Shown here: positions 25,232-33,702 of the stretch, in pieces
How positions within the stretch are numbered: the stretch's first letter is position 1
Layout: each line of letters begins with the position of its first letter
Assembly (NCBI GenBank): GCA_027309085.1
Contig: DAIDDL010000012.1
Location: 23,032-87,031 of the forward strand
Length of the DNA stretch: 64,000 nucleotides
Source: Sulfobacillus sp.
GTDB lineage: Bacteria; Bacillota; Sulfobacillia; Sulfobacillales; Sulfobacillaceae
Reading direction: 5' to 3'
Position numbers and translations under genes: made by a program
The notes under the pieces: model-generated
Seen by the model: the letters and a program-made list of their open reading frames with translations, nothing else
Databases searched by the model: none
Told to the model about the DNA's origin: nothing

Positions 25232-26074
25232 GTGGACGAATGGCTTAAACAGAACCGCAGTGAATACGAACTGATGATGATGGTCATGAATCAGTTTCTG
25301 GCGCAAAGCTTTTATCCCGTGCCGACGGCTCCTGCCCAGTCCGGCCATTACCGGGAAGACCACACGCAATCCATCCTCGAGCTGCTGAGCTCATTTCCCG
25401 AAAGCCATCTCAGCCTGCCGCTCAAGGTGTTTTCACTGGGCCCCGTGTATGACCCGGGCCACGGGCGCTGGGCCGAGACCGTTGATGTGGAAATCCTGGG
25501 GGAAGGCGGCCCGCAGCACGAGGTGATGGCCATCGAACTGATTATGCAGCTGGTCAGCCGCTGGCCCAATCTCGCTGAGCGAAGTCTCATGGTCCTGGGC
25601 CACCTCGGCCTGCTGGACCAGGCCATGGCGTCGGAGTCAGTGCTCCCGGGGGTGCGGCAGCAAGTGCGCCAGGCTCTGAGCTCGGGCCATCTGGTGCAGG
25701 CCGAATCGCTGCTGGCCCATGCCTCCCCGAAAACGCGCAGACTTTTGCTCCCTCAAACTTACGGGAACTTCGTCGACGCGCTTGGGGATACCGTGCCTGA
25801 AGCCGATTTCGACCATCTGTCCCGGTTGGAAGGCGCCATCAGCCGGCACATGGGAACCCGCTGGGACCTTTCTCTGACGGGCAACTGGCCTTATTACACC
25901 GACCTGGTGTTTTCGCTCTACCTGGAGAACATCGGCCAGCCCCTCTTGAACGGCGGGCGCTTTCTCGCTGACGTACAGGGGAGAGCCTGGCATGGGGTCG
26001 GCTTTACCCTATACCTGGACCCGCTCTATCAGGCCGTCCAGCAAGAAACGGAGTGGACCAGCCATGACCTTTAG
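25232..26074 (+). CDS. hisZ: ATP phosphoribosyltransferase regulatory subunit
   Basis: A 280-residue protein related to class II histidyl-tRNA synthetase, lacking catalytic motifs. Segments such as KVFSLGPVYDPGHGRWAETV and DLVFSLYLENIGQPLLNGGR fit HisZ. It is shorter than the usual 380-400 residues. HisZ is needed by the short form of HisG, which is the form encoded next. The start is GTG after GAGGTG. It overlaps hisG by 11 bases, consistent with a 1:1 complex. Confidence 0.82.
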   Translation: MDEWLKQNRSEYELMMMVMNQFLAQSFYPVPTAPAQSGHYREDHTQSILELLSSFPESHLSLPLKVFSLGPVYDPGHGRWAETVDVEILGEGGPQHEVMAIELIMQLVSRWPNLAERSLMVLGHLGLLDQAMASESVLPGVRQQVRQALSSGHLVQAESLLAHASPKTRRLLLPQTYGNFVDALGDTVPEADFDHLSRLEGAISRHMGTRWDLSLTGNWPYYTDLVFSLYLENIGQPLLNGGRFLADVQGRAWHGVGFTLYLDPLYQAVQQETEWTSHDL

Positions 26075-26678
26075 CAATGTGACAGTCGCCGTGGCCAAAG
26101 GGCGGATTCTCGAGGGCACCCGGGCGCTGTGGGTGCAGCGCGGACTGACTTGGCCAGTCGATGCCGAGTCGCGCAAATTGTGGTTTTCCCCGAATGCATT
26201 GCGCCCGGGCATGCTCATCGCCCGCGCCCGGGACATTCCTACCCTGGTAGCCATGGGCATAGCCGATTTGGGTGTCGTCGGACTCGATGTGCTGGAAGAG
26301 CACCCCAACAGCCAGATTCTCCAGGTCGCCGACCTCAAGTTCGGCGCTTGCCGCATTGTGCTGGCGGGCAGGGAGCGGCAGTGGCCGGCTGGCCCCACCC
26401 GCATCGCCACCAAATACCAAAGAATCGCCCAAGCGTATTTCAGCCTGCATCACCACCCTGTCGAGCTTGTCCCGCTGTCAGGCAGCCTGGAGCTCGCTCC
26501 CGTCATTGGCTTGGCGCCGTACATTGTGGATATTGTGGATACAGGAAACACCTTGCGCCAGCACCAGCTCGTGGAAATTGCCACGGTCATGGAGTCGAGC
26601 GCCCGGCTTATTGCCAACCCTTCCCACTGGCGCACCAAGCCCTCTTTGGAAGCGGTCCGGCAAATTCTCACGGCATGA
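26064..26678 (+). CDS. hisG: ATP phosphoribosyltransferase, short form
   Basis: A 204-residue catalytic subunit carrying out the first committed step: ATP and PRPP to phosphoribosyl-ATP. The N terminus VTVAVAKGRILEG, GIADLGVVGLDVLEE (about 70), IATKYQRIAQAYF (about 113) and the PRPP loop IVDIVDTGNTLRQ (about 155) are typical. It lacks the C-terminal regulatory domain of long HisG, in accord with the adjacent hisZ. Confidence 0.93.
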   Translation: MTFSNVTVAVAKGRILEGTRALWVQRGLTWPVDAESRKLWFSPNALRPGMLIARARDIPTLVAMGIADLGVVGLDVLEEHPNSQILQVADLKFGACRIVLAGRERQWPAGPTRIATKYQRIAQAYFSLHHHPVELVPLSGSLELAPVIGLAPYIVDIVDTGNTLRQHQLVEIATVMESSARLIANPSHWRTKPSLEAVRQILTA

Positions 26679-26707
26679 TGCGCCATGACAACTAAGGAGG
26701 GATATCG

Positions 26708-27931
26708 GTGGACTCTGTAGCTGCCACTGTCAATCAAATTCTGGATGATATCCGCGACCACGGCTTGGCCAAGGCATTGGAATACACGGCTCGGTACGAC
26801 GGCATAAGCCTTAGCCCCGAAGAGGTGCTATGGGACGTGGGGGCTGAACCTCCGGCCAAAGTTCCGGCCGCGCAAAAAGATGCAATGGATTTCGCCGCAC
26901 GGCAGATCCGGCAGTTTCACGAATCCACCCAGCCAGTTTCCGTGAGGGTGGAGCAGGCTCCAGGCCTCACCCTCACGGAGCGCATGGTGCCATTGGACCG
27001 GGTTGGAATCTATGTACCCAATGGGCAGTATCCCCTGATTTCCAGCCTCTTCATGACAGCCATTCCCGCTCAGGTGGCAGGGGTCAGGGACTTGGCAGTG
27101 GCCATCGCACCCAAAGCGCTGGGCAAGACAGACCCGCTATGGATTTATGCCCTGCAGTCCCTGGGCATCAACACTGTGCTGCGGCTGGGAGGAGCGCAGG
27201 CTATTGCGGCTTTAGGCTATGGATTTGAAGGGTTCCAAGGGGTCGACCTGATTGCTGGCCCCGGCAATCAATATGTTGCCGAGGCCAAGCAGGAACTGTT
27301 CCGGCGCAAGGTGGCCGGCATTGATGTCGTCGCCGGCCCGTCCGAAGTTCTGGTGATTGCCTCCGCCGGAGCCCCAGCCGAGGTGGTCGCCATGGACCTT
27401 CTGGCCCAGGCGGAACACGCGGCCGACGCCCATGCCTACCTGGTTTCATGGGACCAAGACCTCATGGGGCAGGTGGAACAGTATGTCACAGCCGCCCGCG
27501 AAAAGACTTCAGCGCCACTCGGGCCAACCGAGTGGGTCCTGGTGTCTTCTCCAGAGCAGGCGGTAGCGTTCGCCAACCGCACAGCCCCCGAGCACTTAGG
27601 CCTGATTGGGAGGGAGGCGGAGGCTTTGGCTCCCCAAATCCGCACGGCCGGCGCGCTGTTTGTCGGCTGGCTGGCCGGGCAGGCTCTCGGTGACTACGTA
27701 GCCGGGCCCAGCCACGTTCTGCCGACAGGAGGCACGGGACGTTTTCTGCCGGGCCTCTCCACCCGCACATTCACCCGGCGCATGTCAGTCATTGAAGCCC
27801 GCGAAGACCTGCCCGACGAATTTCTGGCGGCAGGCCAGGTGCTGGCCGCACTGGAAGGGCTGCAGTTTCATGAACGCTCTCTGCAGTGCCGGCAGCAGCA
27901 GCGCACAGCAGCCAGGCAGGTGCCGTCATGA
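26708..27931 (+). CDS. hisD: Histidinol dehydrogenase
   Basis: A 407-residue NAD-dependent zinc enzyme oxidising histidinol to histidine. Seen: VPLDRVGIYVPNGQYPLISS (about 98), LGGAQAIAALGYGFE (about 162), DLIAGPGNQYVAEAK (about 180), GIDVVAGPSEVLVIA (about 205), DLLAQAEHAADAHA with zinc ligands (about 230) and GDYVAGPSHVLPTGG (about 330). The GTG start follows AAGGAGG by seven bases. The last four bases overlap hisB (ATGA). Confidence 0.95.
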   Translation: MDSVAATVNQILDDIRDHGLAKALEYTARYDGISLSPEEVLWDVGAEPPAKVPAAQKDAMDFAARQIRQFHESTQPVSVRVEQAPGLTLTERMVPLDRVGIYVPNGQYPLISSLFMTAIPAQVAGVRDLAVAIAPKALGKTDPLWIYALQSLGINTVLRLGGAQAIAALGYGFEGFQGVDLIAGPGNQYVAEAKQELFRRKVAGIDVVAGPSEVLVIASAGAPAEVVAMDLLAQAEHAADAHAYLVSWDQDLMGQVEQYVTAAREKTSAPLGPTEWVLVSSPEQAVAFANRTAPEHLGLIGREAEALAPQIRTAGALFVGWLAGQALGDYVAGPSHVLPTGGTGRFLPGLSTRTFTRRMSVIEAREDLPDEFLAAGQVLAALEGLQFHERSLQCRQQQRTAARQVPS

Positions 27932-28509
27932 GGGAGAGCCAGCGCACCCGCACCACTTTGGAGACCGACATTACCGCCGCCGTGAACCTCGACACTGACG
28001 GGCCTGTGGACATCGTCACCAATCTTCCGCTCTTCACGCATTTTCTGGGCGCCATGGCCAAGCATGGCCATGTCAGCTGGCGCATTCATGCCCTGGGCGA
28101 CACGGAAGTCGACCCCCACCACTTGATAGAAGACGTGGGCATCCTCATGGGCCAGGTGTTCCGCGAAGCCATCGGAGACGGCCAGGGGATCACCCGCTAC
28201 GGCCAGCGCTACCTGCCAATGGACGATGCGCTGGTGCTGTGCGCCCTCGATATCTCAGGGCGTGGCCAGCTGTACTGGTCGGGGGACTTTCCCGACCGGG
28301 ACATCAATGGGGTGAATGCGGAGGTCTGGCCGGAATTTTTCAAGGCGTTCGCCGCCCACGGCGGCATTACCCTGCACCTGGTGTGCCAGGCGGGCCGAAA
28401 TGCCCACCATGTGTACGAGGCATCTTTCAAGGCTCTCGGCCAGGCTCTGTTTGAAGCCGTTCAGGTTCATCCCCGCTGGGATGTTCCCTCAACCAAAGGA
28501 GTGTTGTAG
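27928..28509 (+). CDS. hisB: Imidazoleglycerol-phosphate dehydratase
   Basis: A 193-residue manganese enzyme. Metal-binding histidine segments are visible: LFTHFLGAMAKHG (about 42), DPHHLIEDVGI (about 67) and the late GRNAHHVYEASFKA (about 160). It is the single-domain form without a histidinol-phosphatase half, so that activity must be encoded elsewhere; no such gene is seen in the window. It overlaps hisD by four bases. Confidence 0.94.
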   Translation: MRESQRTRTTLETDITAAVNLDTDGPVDIVTNLPLFTHFLGAMAKHGHVSWRIHALGDTEVDPHHLIEDVGILMGQVFREAIGDGQGITRYGQRYLPMDDALVLCALDISGRGQLYWSGDFPDRDINGVNAEVWPEFFKAFAAHGGITLHLVCQAGRNAHHVYEASFKALGQALFEAVQVHPRWDVPSTKGVL

Positions 28510-28510
28510 C

Positions 28511-29146
28511 ATGGAACTGGCGGTCATTGATTATGGCAATGGAAATCTTGGCAGCCTTCTCGCCGCCTTGCGGAGACTCCGCCAGGAGCCGGTGGTCATC
28601 AGCGGGGCTGCTGGGATCCAAAAAGTCGACGCCGTCATATTTCCTGGCGTCGGCTCTCTCGAAGACGTCGTCAGCCGGCTGCGCCAGAATGGAGTGCTGC
28701 CATGGCTGAACGATCTGCATGCCGCGGGCACCCCGATTTTGGGCATTTGCTTAGGCATGCAGCTGTTCTTCGAACAGGGTGAAGAGGGGGGCGAGGGACT
28801 GGGCTGGCTGGCAGGCACGGTCCCTGAAATCCATGCACCCGTGCTGCCCCATATTGGCTGGAACTCCGTAGACACCACCTCTGAACCATTTTTGTGGCAG
28901 CAGATAAAAAATCCTCCGACTTTTTATTTTGTGCATACCTACCGCATCCGTCCCGCAGATCCTGCTATCATCAGAGGGCGCACGGAGTACTACGAGTCGT
29001 TCCCCGCCGCCATTGAAGCGCCCCCGCTCTACGGGGTGCAGTTTCACCCGGAACTCAGCGGCCCGAGCGGGGCCCAGTTCCTCCAAAACTTTTTAGAAAT
29101 GGTGGAGAAGCCGCATGGAAATCTGGCCAGCCGTCGATTGGCTTGA
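28511..29146 (+). CDS. hisH: Imidazole glycerol phosphate synthase, glutaminase subunit
   Basis: A 211-residue class I glutamine amidotransferase that supplies ammonia to HisF. The N terminus is AVIDYGNGNLGSL, the nucleophile Cys lies in GICLGMQLFFEQG (about 80), and the His/Glu pair in YGVQFHPELSG (about 177). The ATG comes one base after the hisB stop. The 3' end overlaps hisA by 32 bases. Confidence 0.95.
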   Translation: MELAVIDYGNGNLGSLLAALRRLRQEPVVISGAAGIQKVDAVIFPGVGSLEDVVSRLRQNGVLPWLNDLHAAGTPILGICLGMQLFFEQGEEGGEGLGWLAGTVPEIHAPVLPHIGWNSVDTTSEPFLWQQIKNPPTFYFVHTYRIRPADPAIIRGRTEYYESFPAAIEAPPLYGVQFHPELSGPSGAQFLQNFLEMVEKPHGNLASRRLA

Positions 29147-29819
29147 CGGACAGATGGTTCGTTTGGAGCAAGGCCTGTATGACCGCGTGACCACTTATAC
29201 GGATGACCCTCTTGCGCTGTTCCGCCGCCGCTACGGCGGCGTTCCCCAAAGAATTCACCTGGTGGACCTCCAAGGCGCCCAACAAGGGGTATTTTCTGCA
29301 TGGGCGCTTCTCGGGTCCCTGGTCAGTGCAGGAATCCAAGTGGAAGTGGGAGGCGGGTTTCGGGACAGTGCGGCTGTCAGGCAGGCGCTCGAGGCCGGAG
29401 CGCAGCGGGTTGTGCTGGGCACACGACTGCTGGAAGACACGGCTTGGGCCCAAGGCCTGCTGGAGCGGTTCCAGCCTGAACAGCTGGTGGCTAGCATTGA
29501 CATCCGCCGGGGCCAGGCCATGGTCCGGGGATGGACACAGGACGGTCCTAGAGCCGACGCAGCCTGGCGCCAGCTTGCCGCCTGGGGATACACCCTGTGC
29601 AACGTTACCGACATCTCCCGGGACGGCACACTGATCGGCCTGAACCCGGTGTTTTGGGAAACGGTAGGCAAATATCCGGGCCGTCTCGGCGCGGGCGGCG
29701 GTATCGCCCACTATGAGGACCTGACTCTGCTTCAGGCCATGGGCATCAGACGCGCCGTCATCGGCAAAGCCTGGATTTCTGGCCAGATTGACCTGGCCCA
29801 ATGCAAAGGGGTGTTTTAG
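29115..29819 (+). CDS. hisA: ProFAR isomerase
   Basis: A 234-residue beta/alpha barrel isomerising phosphoribosylformimino-AICAR phosphate. The N-terminal catalytic Asp is in IWPAVDWLDGQMVRL (the family usually reads IPAIDL), VEVGGGFRD forms the first phosphate site (about 77), NVTDISRDGTLIG holds the second catalytic Asp (about 163), and AGGGIAHYEDL the later phosphate loop. It overlaps hisH and is immediately followed by hisF. Confidence 0.93.
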   Translation: MEIWPAVDWLDGQMVRLEQGLYDRVTTYTDDPLALFRRRYGGVPQRIHLVDLQGAQQGVFSAWALLGSLVSAGIQVEVGGGFRDSAAVRQALEAGAQRVVLGTRLLEDTAWAQGLLERFQPEQLVASIDIRRGQAMVRGWTQDGPRADAAWRQLAAWGYTLCNVTDISRDGTLIGLNPVFWETVGKYPGRLGAGGGIAHYEDLTLLQAMGIRRAVIGKAWISGQIDLAQCKGVF

Positions 29820-30578
29820 ATGGTGAAGCCGCGCATTATTCCCTGCCTGGACGTGAAACACGGGCGTGTGGTGAAAGGCGTGCACTTCAACGACCTCCAG
29901 GACGCTGGCGACCCAGTGGCCCTCGCCGTCAAGTACTGCGAGGATGGCGCCGATGAGTTGGTGTGGCTCGATATCACCGCAACGATTGAGGACGAGGAAC
30001 TGGGCCTCGAGCTGCTGCGGCGGGCCCGCGAAGCTCTGACCATTCCCCTGACGGTGGGTGGGGGAATCCGCTCCATCCGGCACGTCGAGGAACTGCTCGG
30101 ACACGGAGCCGACAAAGTCTCCATCAACACGTACGGCCTCGACCATCCGGAAATTTTGAGTCAGGTCTCCCGCCGCTGGGGCGCGCAGTGCCTCGTCGCA
30201 GCGGTGGACGCCAAGTGGGAAGGCGACCACTATCAAGTCTATAGTCACGGCGGGCGCACCCGCACTGCACGGGAGCTGGGGGAGTGGCTGACTCTCGCGG
30301 AAGATCTGGGGGCGGGCGAGTTTCTCCTGACAAGCATTGACTGCGACGGCACCCAACTCGGCTATGACCTTCCCATGCTCCGTTACGCTAGAAGCCGCGT
30401 CACCCGCCCTGTCATCGCATCCGGCGGCGCGGGCCAGATCAGCCACTTATCCAGCGCCATCCGCGAGGGACAGCAAGCCGTGCTGCTCGCCTCCTTGCTG
30501 CACCAGAATCAGATGACTGTCGGACAAATTAAGAGCTCTCTAGCTGAGGAAGGAATTGATGTGCGTTGGCCCCTTTAG
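29820..30578 (+). CDS. hisF: Imidazole glycerol phosphate synthase, cyclase subunit
   Basis: A 252-residue beta/alpha barrel partner of HisH. Seen: RIIPCLDVKHGRVVKG with catalytic Asp (about 5-20), GADELVWLDITAT (about 43), TVGGGIRSI (about 79), GADKVSINT (about 97), LLTSIDCDGTQLGYD with the second catalytic Asp (about 170) and ASGGAGQISHL (about 200). Its ATG directly follows the hisA stop and its end overlaps hisIE by 13 bases. Confidence 0.95.
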   Translation: MVKPRIIPCLDVKHGRVVKGVHFNDLQDAGDPVALAVKYCEDGADELVWLDITATIEDEELGLELLRRAREALTIPLTVGGGIRSIRHVEELLGHGADKVSINTYGLDHPEILSQVSRRWGAQCLVAAVDAKWEGDHYQVYSHGGRTRTARELGEWLTLAEDLGAGEFLLTSIDCDGTQLGYDLPMLRYARSRVTRPVIASGGAGQISHLSSAIREGQQAVLLASLLHQNQMTVGQIKSSLAEEGIDVRWPL

Positions 30579-31195
30579 TCGAACATGGAAAAACTCTTTA
30601 CCCCGTGGTGGTTCAGCACGCCCGGTCCCTGCAAATTCTCATGGCCGCTTACGCGGACGGTGATGCCTTGGCGCTGACCCGCACCACAGGACGGGCGCAT
30701 TTCTACAGCCGGTCTCGGCAAGCCCTGTGGGACAAAGGACTGACCTCAGGCAATGTGCTGCATGTCACCGAAATTATCCCCGACTGCGACAGCGACAGTT
30801 TCATTTACCTTGTTGAGGGGGACAACCCTGCCTGCCACCGGGGCACCGTTTCATGTTTTGACAACACTCCTTTTGCCGGGCCCAATCCTCTAGCCCGTCT
30901 CCATGAGTATATCGCACAGCGCCGTGACGCCAGTCCCGACACTTCCTATACCGCCCAGCTGCTGCAAGCCCCACTGGAGAAGCTGCTGAAAAAGGTCGGG
31001 GAAGAAGCTATCGAAGTCATCGTCGCCGCGGCTGCCGACACGCAAACTCCAGGGGCGGACCTGCTCTGGGAAAGTTGCGACCTTCTCTATCATCTCAGCG
31101 TGCTCCTCGCCCGCTCAGGAATTTCCCTGACTGACGTGGACCAGGAACTCAAGCGCCGCCATGAATCACCAGAGCTGGCCGCGCCTGCGCCATAA
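30566..31195 (+). CDS. hisI: Bifunctional phosphoribosyl-AMP cyclohydrolase / phosphoribosyl-ATP pyrophosphatase
   Basis: A 209-residue fusion. The N-terminal HisI domain (about 1-110) has TGRAHFYSRSRQALWDKG, the metal motif DCDSD (about 73) and the zinc cysteines in NPACHRGTVSCF. The C-terminal HisE domain (about 115-205) has EKLLKKVGEEAIEVIVAA and DLLYHLSVLLA. The start is TTG within hisF. It closes the operon and overlaps the convergent unknown gene by 47 bases. Confidence 0.93.
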   Translation: MAPLVEHGKTLYPVVVQHARSLQILMAAYADGDALALTRTTGRAHFYSRSRQALWDKGLTSGNVLHVTEIIPDCDSDSFIYLVEGDNPACHRGTVSCFDNTPFAGPNPLARLHEYIAQRRDASPDTSYTAQLLQAPLEKLLKKVGEEAIEVIVAAAADTQTPGADLLWESCDLLYHLSVLLARSGISLTDVDQELKRRHESPELAAPAP

Positions 31196-32459
31196 TACGG
31201 ATCACGGCCGGAAGCAGACTGGCCCGGAATGGCGACTCCTGAAGCCACGGCTTGTAAGCCCAAATCATGCGCAAGGCTTCAGGGGCGGCCATCACTGACG
31301 CTTCATCTTCGACATCTTCCCAGATCTCGCCCACATCCCCGACAGCGGCTGCCCGGGCGACCGCTTCCTCGGCGTCGCCCTCTTGCAGAGCCGACCACAG
31401 GATGCGCTCATCCCTTTCGTCAAACGGAGCCGCCACCGTGAGGATGTCCCCGTCGGCCGGCAAAAAAGCGAGCGCCACCGCAAAAAACCATCCCCACGCC
31501 GCCCAGATGGCCGCCCGCTCATCCGGCGCCGAGGGGGCAAATTGGGACAGGCGGAGCCAGTCCATGACCGCTAGGAGATGCCGCGAAACCTGGTCGGCCT
31601 CGGTGAACCGGGTAGCGGTCACGGCCAGAGCCGACGCTTCTACCAACAGGGCCGCCAGGCGGCGGTTGCTCCAGTTGCCAGACCCTTGCGCCATCTGCTC
31701 CAGAAGGGCGCCCGCCCCGCCGGGCGCATAGCATGCCCCGATGTCCTGGGGCGGATTCAGTTTCTGCCTTGCTGTCCGGATCAAGTCCATGATATAAGCC
31801 GTGTCGTTCCATGACCGGAAATCCGCGTGCTCCTCCGCGGGAAGCAGCACGGGCGGTTTGTGCTGGGAGACTGTCCACGAAGCCTGGGCGCGAGTCACCA
31901 AGCGGAATCCGGCCCACGGCTCGACCGCTGGCCACCACTCCTGCAAGAGTGCGCTGATATGCCACAAAGACGGAAGGAAAGTCAGGACAGGAGCCGGCAT
32001 GCCGGGAGATGCCAGCTGGGGGAACAGCGCGCGGGCGCCAAACTGGCGCAGCAATTGCGCTGTCCTCAATTCCGCATGGTCCCGCTGGCCTTCTCGCCAG
32101 GCATCCTGCACTGATCCTGCACCGCTGCCGGTTTCCCGGGCCAGGGGAATACAGTCTCCGCCCAGCATCACCAGAAGCCGCTGCAAGAGGCGCGTGGCGA
32201 CCGGCCAACCGGCCGCGCTGTTCCGGCCGGTCAATGTCCGTATGCCGCAGCCTGCATCCACCCGCTCGTAAAAGACCCGCTCGTTTTCACGAAGGCGCGG
32301 TGTATTGGCGAATTGCCACACAGCCCGCAGGAATTCTTTCAGGGGCAGGTTCCGTTTCCGCCACTCCCTGACCCAGTCATCCGCTTCGTAGGGCATCAAG
32401 CTGCGCATTTGCTCAACCAGCTCGGGTCCCAGTGCCCTCCAGCTCTGGCTAGTTGCCAT
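31149..32459 (-). CDS. Protein of unknown function (436 residues)
   Basis: I do not recognise this protein. It is rich in Trp, Ala and Arg, mostly helical in character, with no signal peptide and only one moderately hydrophobic stretch (AAIWAAWGWFFAVALAFLPA, about 335) that could be a membrane helix or a buried helix. An acidic segment with DVGEIWEDVEDEASV follows near 385. The ATG at 32459 is preceded by AAGGGGG. Its last 47 bases overlap the end of hisIE on the other strand. It is a single-gene unit, divergent from the two-component cluster. Confidence 0.65.
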   Translation of the reverse strand: MATSQSWRALGPELVEQMRSLMPYEADDWVREWRKRNLPLKEFLRAVWQFANTPRLRENERVFYERVDAGCGIRTLTGRNSAAGWPVATRLLQRLLVMLGGDCIPLARETGSGAGSVQDAWREGQRDHAELRTAQLLRQFGARALFPQLASPGMPAPVLTFLPSLWHISALLQEWWPAVEPWAGFRLVTRAQASWTVSQHKPPVLLPAEEHADFRSWNDTAYIMDLIRTARQKLNPPQDIGACYAPGGAGALLEQMAQGSGNWSNRRLAALLVEASALAVTATRFTEADQVSRHLLAVMDWLRLSQFAPSAPDERAAIWAAWGWFFAVALAFLPADGDILTVAAPFDERDERILWSALQEGDAEEAVARAAAVGDVGEIWEDVEDEASVMAAPEALRMIWAYKPWLQESPFRASLLPAVIRIMAQARPALVIHGGA

Positions 32460-32628
32460 AGTGCTTGACCCCCTTGTGTATCGGCCCGCTCTTGTCTATT
32501 GTAATGGGAATTATTCCGCGTTGGGAAATTTCCGTGAAGAAATCTAGACACTTTCGCGGCGACAGGGCACAATATCGGTAATAGTGTGAGCACATTGCTG
32601 CTCGGAATGTGGGAAGGATGAGATAACA

Positions 32629-33030
32629 ATGGCATTTTTGCGATCATGGGGCTACGCCAAAGACCGGCCTCTCACCTCGTATCAGGAACAGCATTTGAAC
32701 GGACTGGTGGACCGCTATCACGACGTGCAGCATCAAAACTTTGTAGATGAACTTGACATCACCGAGGCCATCATCGGGCGCAAGATCCCCTTCAGTGAAT
32801 TGAATGTTGCGGAGGCCAATAAGGTTGCGGCGCATCTCAACGTGCGGATTGCCCTGCACACCTACTTCGCCCAGGAACTGCCGTCCCCTGCCCCCAGTTT
32901 TGCCGAAGAGACCCAGTGGCTCAACCAGGACCGCCAATTTCTCAACCGGGTCATCGCACGCGCAGGATGGGACACAGGAGAATACTTCCTGTCTCCGCAT
33001 CCTCTTGACAAGGAGCTCGTGAAAAAATAA
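32629..33030 (+). CDS. Unknown small protein heading a two-component operon
   Basis: A 133-residue soluble protein with no signal peptide. It is rich in aromatic and acidic residues (YQEQHLNGLVDRYHDVQHQN) and looks largely helical. I do not recognise a family. GGAAGGATGAG precedes the ATG. Its stop codon abuts the ATG of the response regulator with no gap, so it is cotranscribed and probably functionally linked, perhaps as a sensor accessory or modulator; this is inference. Confidence 0.65.
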   Translation: MAFLRSWGYAKDRPLTSYQEQHLNGLVDRYHDVQHQNFVDELDITEAIIGRKIPFSELNVAEANKVAAHLNVRIALHTYFAQELPSPAPSFAEETQWLNQDRQFLNRVIARAGWDTGEYFLSPHPLDKELVKK

Positions 33031-33702
33031 ATGGATTCCTTTCGGGTTCTGGTAGTGGACGACGAAGAAGTCATCCGCGACGTCTTGAAAATCGGCCTGT
33101 CGCACCGGGGGTTCGATGTGCTCACCTGTCAGGACAGTCAGGAAGCCATGGAGGCCGTCGGCGCATTTCAGCCTCATGCTGCCATTATCGACGTCATGAT
33201 GCCTGGTGAGGACGGGTTTCAGCTGAGCCGGCGCCTGCGGCAGAATCCCGATCTGTTCATCTTGATGCTGACGGCTAGGGACGCGGTGTCTGACCGTATT
33301 CAGGGCTTGGAGGGGGGCGCGGACGATTATGTCATCAAGCCCTTTGACTTTGACGAGCTGGTGGCGAGGCTCCGGGCTGGGTTGCGCCGCGTTCACCACG
33401 ATGACCGCCCGGCGCTCCAGTTCGGCGATCTCCTAATGGATGATGCCGCGCATAAAGTGTCGCTGCAGTCGGCGCCTGTTGCCCTGACAGCCAAGGAGTA
33501 TGAGCTCTTGCGCTACTTGCTCCTCAACCCGGGCATTGTGCTGTCCAAAGTGCAGATTCTGCAGCACGTGTGGGGCTATGATTACCCAGGTGATGACAAT
33601 TTGGTGGAAGTGCACATTTCCAGTTTGCGGGACAAATTGCAGGACCGGTCCCGCCAACTGATTCAGACCGTACGCGGCTTCGGCTACCGCCTGGGTAGTT
33701 GA
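33031..33702 (+). CDS. OmpR/PhoB-family response regulator
   Basis: A 223-residue regulator. The receiver domain (about 1-115) has VLVVDDEEVIRDVL, the phosphoacceptor Asp in AAIIDVMMPGEDG (about 53), Thr in LMLTARD and Lys in DYVIKPFDFDEL. The C-terminal winged helix (about 130-223) has ALTAKEYELLRYLL, VHISSLRDKL and TVRGFGYRLG. Its stop is directly followed by the kinase ATG (TGAATG). Confidence 0.94.
   Translation: MDSFRVLVVDDEEVIRDVLKIGLSHRGFDVLTCQDSQEAMEAVGAFQPHAAIIDVMMPGEDGFQLSRRLRQNPDLFILMLTARDAVSDRIQGLEGGADDYVIKPFDFDELVARLRAGLRRVHHDDRPALQFGDLLMDDAAHKVSLQSAPVALTAKEYELLRYLLLNPGIVLSKVQILQHVWGYDYPGDDNLVEVHISSLRDKLQDRSRQLIQTVRGFGYRLGS

Noticed and set aside
29055..30446. Minus-strand open frame of 463 codons
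   Set aside because: Antisense to hisA and hisF, both with intact catalytic motifs.
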